This document shows positions 1-4,740 of a stretch of 7,258 nt of DNA, one piece after another. The position numbers and the translations under genes are program-made. Source of the stretch: Thalassarchaeum sp002495735 (GTDB taxonomy: Archaea > Thermoplasmatota > Poseidoniia > Poseidoniales > Thalassarchaeaceae); contig CALDRG010000055.1 of NCBI GenBank assembly GCA_937911265.1, forward strand, positions 1 through 7,258, written 5' to 3'. Each line of letters opens with the position of its first letter. Position 1 is the first letter of the stretch. The notes under the pieces are model-generated. The model ran no database searches. It saw only the letters and a program-made list of their open reading frames with translations, and was not told the DNA's origin.

Positions 1-2
1 GC

Positions 3-824
3 GGCAAGTTGCGTGGCCAAGAAGTGATGTTGGGTCGCGCTGACTGGCTGTTGGAACACGGTGTCGAGATTCCCCTTGATGTAGACTCCGCGCTGTCTGG
101 CTCGAGGAAGGCCGGTCATGGTTCTAGCGTACTTGCCATCGATGGGCGCGCTGTGGCCGCATTCGGGTTCGCGCACGATGACGCCCGTGAGGGCGTCGAG
201 GAGCTGATAGCTGCACTCAGGGCGAACAATGTCACGGTCGAGATTCTGAGTGGAGACGAGCAGGCCAGCGTTGAGGCGTTCGCAAAACCCCTCGGAATAC
301 CATCATCTTCGTGCAGGGGAGGTGTTGACCCCGAGGGCAAGGCCCAGTGGGTCTTCGAGCGTTCTAAGACCCGTCGCACCATGATGGCCGGAGACGGCTT
401 CAACGACGCTGGAGCGCTTGCCGCAGCGGATGTGGGCGTGGCGGTAGGCAGCGGCGAACAGGTCAATCTAGACGCAGCCGACGTGCTGATACCGGGTGAG
501 GACCCGAGGGCGCTGGCTCGATTCATTGAACTCTCAAAGCGGACTCGTAGAGCGGTCTCCACTAACATCGCAATCTCAGTGGGCATTACGTTTCTACTGG
601 TCAGCGGCGTGCTGCTTGGATGGGAGATCAAGTTGGCAGCAGGGGTAGCTCTGCACGAAGCCAGCGCACTTATCGTCATACTCAACGGCATGTGGGTCAC
701 TGGGACTGGACCCCAGAGGATGACCACAATAGTGGACTTGGCTCGGGATTTGCGCAACGATTTGGTGGAGGCGCTGAGGGTCGCGATAGGCGGCTCAGAC
801 AAAGACTCGTCTGCGACCGCTTGA
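3..824 (+). CDS. Heavy-metal P-type ATPase (P1B-like), C-terminal part, 5' truncated by window edge
   Basis: This is the C-terminal part of an ATP-driven membrane cation pump. The frame is open from base 3 with no convincing start; the segment GKLRGQEVMLGRADWL matches the end of the nucleotide-binding domain of heavy-metal P-type ATPases, so the gene begins upstream. Counting from the TTG at base 9, the P domain shows LSGDEQ (80-85), the conserved lysine in DPEGK (107-111) and the hinge GDGFNDAGAL (128-137). Two hydrophobic segments follow at about 185-204 and 208-231, the last containing HEASALIVILN. An HE-x-x-x-(L)-x-V-x-LN pattern in the last helix recalls the P1B-4 group (Co/Fe/Zn export), but the ion-selecting CPx/SPC helix lies outside the window, so the substrate is unknown. 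Oddities are Gly where NDxP normally has Pro, and HEASA rather than HEGGT. The phosphorylated DKTGT motif is also upstream and unseen. Family call is firm, metal specificity is not. Confidence 0.9.
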   Translation, partial: GKLRGQEVMLGRADWLLEHGVEIPLDVDSALSGSRKAGHGSSVLAIDGRAVAAFGFAHDDAREGVEELIAALRANNVTVEILSGDEQASVEAFAKPLGIPSSSCRGGVDPEGKAQWVFERSKTRRTMMAGDGFNDAGALAAADVGVAVGSGEQVNLDAADVLIPGEDPRALARFIELSKRTRRAVSTNIAISVGITFLLVSGVLLGWEIKLAAGVALHEASALIVILNGMWVTGTGPQRMTTIVDLARDLRNDLVEALRVAIGGSDKDSSATA

Positions 825-849
825 TTAACCCGGTCCGGAATCGAGTGCC

Positions 850-1242
850 ATGGCGGATTCAGTCGAGATTGAGTCACAGTACGCACCACCGCTCGCAGAA
901 TGCGCTCACTGCGGACACATGCTCCCTCAGGGCTTAGGTGAGAAGGAGTGCAAGGTATGCGGTGCTGTCTGCCGCGTCGGCCACCAGCCCACGGTAGATT
1001 CCCTGACCGACGAGGCCCTGCCCTGTCCTCACTGCAACACCGTCGTGGTCACTGGCACTGACGAGAGGCCTGTGGAGATGACCTGTGGGGCCTGCATGAA
1101 CTCGTTCACCCTGACTCCTAAGATCATCAAGGTCGAGATTGATTGCCCAGGATGTGAGAGGACGTTGAGAATCCGACCTAGGCCTGGAACTCGCGAACTC
1201 AAGTGTCCTGCCTGCGAATCAGGGTTCAACGTCACCTTCTAG
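850..1242 (+). CDS. Protein with three tandem CxxC-CxxC zinc-ribbon-like units
   Basis: Function unknown. The 130-residue protein is built from three units, each with two CxxC knuckles: C18/C21 with C34/C37, C59/C62 with C79/C82, and C99/C102 with C119/C122. The second and third units have identical 16-residue spacing between knuckles; the first has 12, plus an extra cysteine at C41. Each is expected to bind one zinc (or other metal) ion. Such ribbons serve in nucleic-acid binding or protein-protein contacts, and the sequence does not say which. There is no signal peptide or membrane segment, so it is probably cytoplasmic. The ATG at 850 lies 25 bases after the P-type ATPase stop on the same strand, so the two may be co-transcribed; no strong Shine-Dalgarno site precedes it. 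The protein ends right after the last knuckle (ESGFNVTF). A metal-related role would be inference from the neighbour alone. Confidence 0.85.
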   Translation: MADSVEIESQYAPPLAECAHCGHMLPQGLGEKECKVCGAVCRVGHQPTVDSLTDEALPCPHCNTVVVTGTDERPVEMTCGACMNSFTLTPKIIKVEIDCPGCERTLRIRPRPGTRELKCPACESGFNVTF

Positions 1243-1272
1243 CTTGGTGACTCCGATAGTCTCCTCAAACCG

Positions 1273-1287
1273 CTTTTATCGGCCGAT
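1273..1287 (+). promoter_or_regulatory. Candidate archaeal TATA box with abutting 10-bp palindrome, upstream of the coiled-coil gene
   Basis: In the 102-base gap before the coiled-coil gene, CTTTTATC (1273-1280) resembles an archaeal box A. It overlaps ATCGGCCGAT (1278-1287), a perfect 10-base palindrome, where a dimeric regulator could block TBP/TFB. A start about 25 bases downstream would give a leader of roughly 40 nt before the GTG at 1345. Such palindromes occur by chance several times in 7 kb, so only the placement makes this interesting. Confidence 0.3.
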
Positions 1288-1344
1288 TCCGACCCTTCGC
1301 TCTCAAATACTCTGAAACGAGCGACAACTTGGGGATGGGAACCC

Positions 1345-2436
1345 GTGAGTGAGAGCAAGTCACCAGATAACAACGATGCCGGAGGTATCGACGAACTGGC
1401 TGCGCTGCGTGCACAGCATGCTCTCGCTGCCTCTTCCAGCATGGAGTCAGTGACCCGTGCTAGAGAGCGCTTGGATGAGGAGTCAAGGTTGCGCTCTGGC
1501 ATCCGACGTGAGCGCCGAATGCGCATCGCTGAGATGACCGAAAGGGTTTCTGGTATGCACGGTGCGATGCGCAAGGCCAACGAGATTCTGTTTGAGGAGC
1601 GCCTGCAGCAGATCGAGTCTGATCTGAGGGCCGAACTTGAGGACGAGATGGAACGCCTTGAGACCGATGCGTTGGAGCGCGAAGAACGCTTGCTGCGTGA
1701 GGAGATGCTACACCGTCTGCGCCGTGAGGAGAACCGCCTGCGCGAACAACTCGACCTCGAGAGAGACCGTCGCATAGAGGCCCACTCCATTCAACTTCGA
1801 AGTAGGCTAAAGGAGGAGATGGAGACCGAGTACGAGCGCCGCAGAGCATTCCTTGAAGAGCGCTTGGAGCTTGAAGCGGCGCAAGATGTGGGGCGCATGC
1901 AGCGCCGCGTTGAGATGGACCTTCGAGAGGCTTTGGAGTCCGGAGTCCACAGGAAGGTCGAGGGACACCGTCTCGAGCAGGAGATGCAGATGCGCGAACG
2001 CCTCTCTGAGGCCCGACGGGCGCGTGAGGCCGAACTTGAGAAGCAACTCAAGGACGAGCGTGAATCGCTCGAGAAAGAGATGAAGGCGGATGTTGAAGTT
2101 AGGATCAAGTCACTCGAAGAGGAGTCAGAGCGTGGTACTCTCGCCGAACTCGACCGCCGCTTCCGAGCTGAGCGAGAGACCATGGAGGCTGCACTTGCCC
2201 TGCGCCGCCAGGAGATGGCACTTGAGCAAGAGGTCGAGATGGAGCAGAGGGTTGCCGAGTTCGCCAACAAACGCGAGACTGAGATGATGTCCAAGCTCGA
2301 GGAGCAGTTTGCTAAGCGTGCAGACCTTTCCAAGAAGGAAGTCAAGGAGATCCTGAAGTCACTCGCGGCCGAACTCAAATCGAAGTGGGAAGCCGCATTG
2401 CTCGATGTGAAACAGTCTGCTTTGGAGAGAGTCTGA
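1345..2436 (+). CDS. Long, highly charged, proline-free coiled-coil protein of unknown function
   Basis: Not a family I recognise. The 363-residue protein has a short polar N-terminus (about 1-15) and is then almost entirely Glu/Arg/Lys/Leu/Met/Ala-rich helix to the end. The only proline is residue 7 and I see no cysteine. Leu/Met/Ile recur at heptad-like spacing in stretches such as EERLLREEMLHRLRREENRL (112-131), which points to a long rod-like coiled coil, probably cytoplasmic because no signal peptide or membrane helix is visible. It may be a structural, scaffold or positioning protein; resemblance to Smc/Rad50/myosin-like proteins would be compositional only, since no ATPase domain is present. 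The start chosen is GTG at 1345, preceded by a purine-rich GGGGATGGGA; the ATG at 1335 is in another frame and stops at once. The gene follows the zinc-ribbon gene and precedes the cold-shock gene. Antisense frames here are Ser/Arg-rich shadows of the Glu/Arg codons. Confidence 0.85.
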   Translation: MSESKSPDNNDAGGIDELAALRAQHALAASSSMESVTRARERLDEESRLRSGIRRERRMRIAEMTERVSGMHGAMRKANEILFEERLQQIESDLRAELEDEMERLETDALEREERLLREEMLHRLRREENRLREQLDLERDRRIEAHSIQLRSRLKEEMETEYERRRAFLEERLELEAAQDVGRMQRRVEMDLREALESGVHRKVEGHRLEQEMQMRERLSEARRAREAELEKQLKDERESLEKEMKADVEVRIKSLEEESERGTLAELDRRFRAERETMEAALALRRQEMALEQEVEMEQRVAEFANKRETEMMSKLEEQFAKRADLSKKEVKEILKSLAAELKSKWEAALLDVKQSALERV

Positions 2437-2467
2437 GAGGAATAGACGCTGACAACTGTAATTTCAG

Positions 2468-2484
2468 CCCCTCAGAGGGTTTAG
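2468..2484 (+). terminator. Weak hairpin and short T-run between the coiled-coil and cold-shock genes
   Basis: CCCT-CAG-AGGG (2469-2479) could form a four-pair stem with a three-base loop, followed by TTTAG. It lies 32 bases after the coiled-coil stop codon. The stem is short and the T-run is only three bases, so this is a weak candidate; T-rich tracts, not hairpins, usually direct archaeal termination. Confidence 0.2.
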
Positions 2485-2516
2485 ATGAAGTAGTATGAGC
2501 GGGGCGATGGGGAATT

Positions 2517-2711
2517 ATGCCTCAGGGTACAGTGAAATGGTTTAACCGCGTGAAGGGCTTCGGCTTCATAGAGAGAGAAGAAGGGAACGACTTGTTCGTT
2601 CACAAGTCAGATGTGGAAGGAACCATCGATGAGGGCGACACAGTCGAGTACACACTCGGTGAATCCCCCGACGGTCGCGCCTGCGCCACCGATGTTAGCA
2701 AAGCCGAGTAA
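2517..2711 (+). CDS. Cold-shock domain protein (CspA family)
   Basis: A 64-residue single-domain protein that should fold as a five-stranded OB barrel and bind single-stranded RNA or DNA, acting as an RNA chaperone in the cytoplasm. The N-terminus MPQGTVKWFN is a classic Csp start, RNP1 is KGFGFI (13-18) and RNP2 is DLFVHKS (25-31). The residue after the RNP2 histidine is Lys30, where an aromatic residue is common in bacterial Csps. Length is normal for the family (65-70). Csps are frequent in bacteria and patchy in archaea (haloarchaea and marine planktonic groups), so ancient transfer is likely, though base composition here does not look foreign. ATG 2517 is preceded by GGGGA ending only 3 nt upstream, so ribosome-binding is uncertain and a leaderless start is possible. 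It converges with parA, with 5 bases between the stop codons. Confidence 0.95.
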   Translation: MPQGTVKWFNRVKGFGFIEREEGNDLFVHKSDVEGTIDEGDTVEYTLGESPDGRACATDVSKAE

Positions 2712-2716
2712 GGCTG

Positions 2717-3625
2717 CTAGCCACCGCGGATTCTTGCAATCCTGACGTCAGCCTCTTTGGCCAGATTCCAGTAAGCCATGCTTCCTGGATTGGACTTGTT
2801 AGGCTTCTTAGCAATAACTATCGGTGCTCCTTCAAGGGGCGCCTCTGCTATTGCCACCAAGCGCTGTATTGCAGTTTCGAACACCCGATCACCGAAGTGC
2901 TTGCGAGCACGCTCTGCTACCGCCTCTCCGAGGTTGCTGTTGGTCTGCACCATCGTCAGAGCAATGCCGAACAGCTTGAGATTCGGATTGATTGCCTTCT
3001 GGACATCGCGGATGGCGTTCATCAGTTGGCCCATGCCCTCTAGGGCGTAGAATTCTGCTTGGATTGGGATCATGACCCAGTCAGCTGCGGCCAGTGCGTT
3101 GATTGTCAACAAACCGAGCGAGGCCGGAGTGTCCACTATGACCACGTCAAAGTGGCCGATTGAGTCTTGCAGTGCCAGCTTGAGGCGATTCTCGCGACCG
3201 ATGCGTGTCGCTAGATCAATCTCAACTCCCGATAGGTCGAGGTCGGCAGGAAGCAGCCAGAGATTCTCAATCGAGATTCCCTTCGGCGGTCCGCGCTTGC
3301 GTCCGGGATTGTGCAACTTCCAGGACTCACGCATCGCCTCAGTCAACATGTCAGGGCCGATTAGGCACTCGTTCAGAGCGACCGGCGCTCCATCCACACC
3401 TCCCTTGAACAGCTCGTTCATGGTCGGGCCCAACGACTTCTTGTCGATTCCGAATGTAGTTGCGACATTTCCTTTCGGATCAAGGTCAACCAGAAGCACC
3501 CTACGCGCATCGATGCCTAACTCCTCGTTGCCCACGGCCAGCGCTGCTGCCAAATTGACCGCAGTAGTGGTCTTGGCGCATCCGCCTTTGTGGTTCACCA
3601 CAGCGATTACTACTGGCCCCGACAT
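2717..3625 (-). CDS. parA: ParA/MinD-superfamily ATPase (Soj-like), orphan
   Basis: A 302-residue deviant-Walker-A ATPase of the type that positions DNA or protein cargo by cycling between ATP dimer and monomer. The signature is HKGGCAKTTT (12-21), with the signature lysine K13 and the P-loop lysine K18; next come VDLDPKGN (46-53) and the switch II region IVDTPASLG (163-171), then a normal ParA C-terminal half. Departures from the common KGGVGKTT, DxDPQGN and DxPPSLG patterns are Ala17, Lys51 and Ala168. A basic, proline-containing stretch (about 104-117, HNPGRKRGPP) before the NLWLLPA strand looks longer than in typical Soj. There is no N-terminal helix-turn-helix. No parB gene or parS-like repeats are visible in the window, so the cargo is unknown. 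ATG 3625 gives the expected P-loop spacing; its ribosome site is weak. It lies 46 bases downstream of the MoxR gene on the same strand. Confidence 0.92.
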   Translation of the reverse strand: MSGPVVIAVVNHKGGCAKTTTAVNLAAALAVGNEELGIDARRVLLVDLDPKGNVATTFGIDKKSLGPTMNELFKGGVDGAPVALNECLIGPDMLTEAMRESWKLHNPGRKRGPPKGISIENLWLLPADLDLSGVEIDLATRIGRENRLKLALQDSIGHFDVVIVDTPASLGLLTINALAAADWVMIPIQAEFYALEGMGQLMNAIRDVQKAINPNLKLFGIALTMVQTNSNLGEAVAERARKHFGDRVFETAIQRLVAIAEAPLEGAPIVIAKKPNKSNPGSMAYWNLAKEADVRIARIRGG

Positions 3626-3640
3626 CTCGCTCGGTTAGGG

Positions 3641-3660
3641 AAAACCACGGGACTACCGTG
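3641..3660 (-). terminator. Hairpin followed by TTTT between the MoxR gene and parA
   Basis: Read on the - strand, CACGG-TAGTC-CCGTG (3660-3646) is a perfect five-pair stem with a five-base loop, followed one base later by TTTT (3644-3641). It begins 11 bases after the MoxR stop codon and fills much of the 46-base gap to parA. It may end or attenuate the MoxR transcript, or be a processing site. The stem is short, and archaeal terminators usually need only a T-rich tract, so the call is modest. Confidence 0.35.
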
Positions 3661-3671
3661 AATCTTGCTAA

Positions 3672-4652
3672 TCACTGGATGACTGGGACGGGCACTTCGG
3701 ACAGTATCTTGCGGGTGATGTGCCGTCCGGTGACGCCGCGAATCTTTGATTCTGGCTTGAGAAGAATCCTATGGCTGACGACTTCGAGTGCGACGTTCTT
3801 GATATCGTCAGGAATGACGTAGTCGCGTCCGTCGATTGCAGCTGATGCCCGGCTGGTCTTGAATAGCGACTGACTGGCGCGCGGCGAAGCGCCAGTGATG
3901 ACGCGGTGGTCCTCGCGGGTACGCTGGACCAACTCGACGATGTAGGACATTATTGCAGGGTCGACGTGCACTGTCTCGAGCGCCTTCTGCATGGCGACAA
4001 TCTTCTTCGGACTGGTGATCTGCTCGATGTCGTACTCGTCCTTTCCACGCAGCTTCCTGCGTTGCAGGATGGCCTTCTCCTCTTGGCGGTCGGGATATCC
4101 CATTGACATCTTCATCAGGAAACGGTCCATTTGCGCCTCGGGTAGTGGGTAGGTGCCCTCCTGCTCGATTGGGTTCTGCGTGGCCATTGTGATGAAAGGT
4201 GCCGGCAACTTGTGAGTGATTCCCTCAATCGTAACCTGCTTTTCCTCCATGGCCTCCAGCAGTGCTGCCTGAGTCTTGGGTGGAGCGCGGTTGATTTCGT
4301 CAGCCAACAGGACGTTTGTGAATAACGGTCCTGGCCTGAGCTTGAACTCGCCTGCTTGCTGGTCGTACATGTACGTCCCCATGATGTCGGCGGGCAGTAG
4401 GTCAGGGGTGAATTGGACACGCTTGAACTTGCATCCGAGAGCTGTTGCGAAGGTGTTCGCCATCAGTGTCTTGGCTAGGCCCGGGAAGTCCTCGATGAGG
4501 GTGTTTCCATTTGATAGGATTCCGATGGTGATTCTGCGAAGATTCTCCTGCTTGCCGATGATGACCTTGGCTACCTCATTCATCAGGGCGTTGGAAATCT
4601 GCGACACCGTCCCAATCAATTCACGAGCCTTTGGGTCTGCAGTCTTCGCCAT
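3672..4652 (-). CDS. MoxR-family AAA+ ATPase
   Basis: A 326-residue AAA+ ATPase of the MoxR type, cytoplasmic chaperone-like machines thought to remodel or activate target proteins, usually with von Willebrand factor A partners. In order: P-loop DFPGLAKT (55-62, lysine K61); the pre-Walker-B segment with RVQFTPDLLPADI (78-90); Walker B VLLADEINRAPPKTQ (114-128, D118/E119); sensor 1 MATQNPIEQEGTYPLPEAQ (156-174, N160); PEAQMDRF with the finger arginine; sensor 2 GASPRA (254-259); and the C-terminal lid ending in a short proline-rich tail, VPVPVIQ. All key residues are present and the length is typical. The usual following DUF58/vWA genes are absent; parA lies 46 bases downstream instead and infB 88 bases upstream. 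ATG 4652 is the natural start, with a purine-rich GGACAGGA upstream. The cellular target cannot be told from the sequence. Confidence 0.95.
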   Translation of the reverse strand: MAKTADPKARELIGTVSQISNALMNEVAKVIIGKQENLRRITIGILSNGNTLIEDFPGLAKTLMANTFATALGCKFKRVQFTPDLLPADIMGTYMYDQQAGEFKLRPGPLFTNVLLADEINRAPPKTQAALLEAMEEKQVTIEGITHKLPAPFITMATQNPIEQEGTYPLPEAQMDRFLMKMSMGYPDRQEEKAILQRRKLRGKDEYDIEQITSPKKIVAMQKALETVHVDPAIMSYIVELVQRTREDHRVITGASPRASQSLFKTSRASAAIDGRDYVIPDDIKNVALEVVSHRILLKPESKIRGVTGRHITRKILSEVPVPVIQ

Positions 4653-4709
4653 ACCAAATCCTGTCCTATAACGCTTCTAAGGCCCAGTCATTCACTACTT
4701 GAGCATTCG

Positions 4710-4730
4710 GTATACATGAACGCTGAACGC
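4710..4730 (-). promoter_or_regulatory. Candidate promoter of the MoxR gene: TATA-like box behind a tandem 7-bp repeat
   Basis: In the 88-base gap between infB and the MoxR gene, the - strand reads GCGTTCA twice head-to-tail (4730-4717), then TGTATACC (4717-4710), a TATA-like box containing the palindrome GTATAC. Initiation about 25 bases downstream would leave a leader of about 35 nt before ATG 4652. Two identical heptamers directly upstream of a TATA box could be activator or repressor half-sites. A second, weaker AT-rich element, TTATAG, lies at about 4669-4664. Confidence 0.3.
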
Positions 4731-4740
4731 ATCAAAATAC

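Noticed and set aside
116..889. 257-codon open frame on the - strand opposite the P-type ATPase
   Set aside because: It is antisense to a gene with clear P-domain motifs, and its translation is Ser/Ala/Pro/Thr-rich without recognisable domains.
1239..2378. Long - strand frames opposite the coiled-coil gene
   Set aside because: They translate to Ser/Arg runs, the expected complement of Glu/Arg/Leu codons on the + strand, and have no start signals.
3072..3638. 188-codon + strand frame opposite parA
   Set aside because: ParA motifs on the other strand are unambiguous; this frame has no domain and is a shadow.
2712..3671. Search for parB or parS-like repeats near parA
   Set aside because: No ParB-like frame and no repeated palindromes resembling parS were seen, so a standard chromosomal partition locus is not supported in this window.
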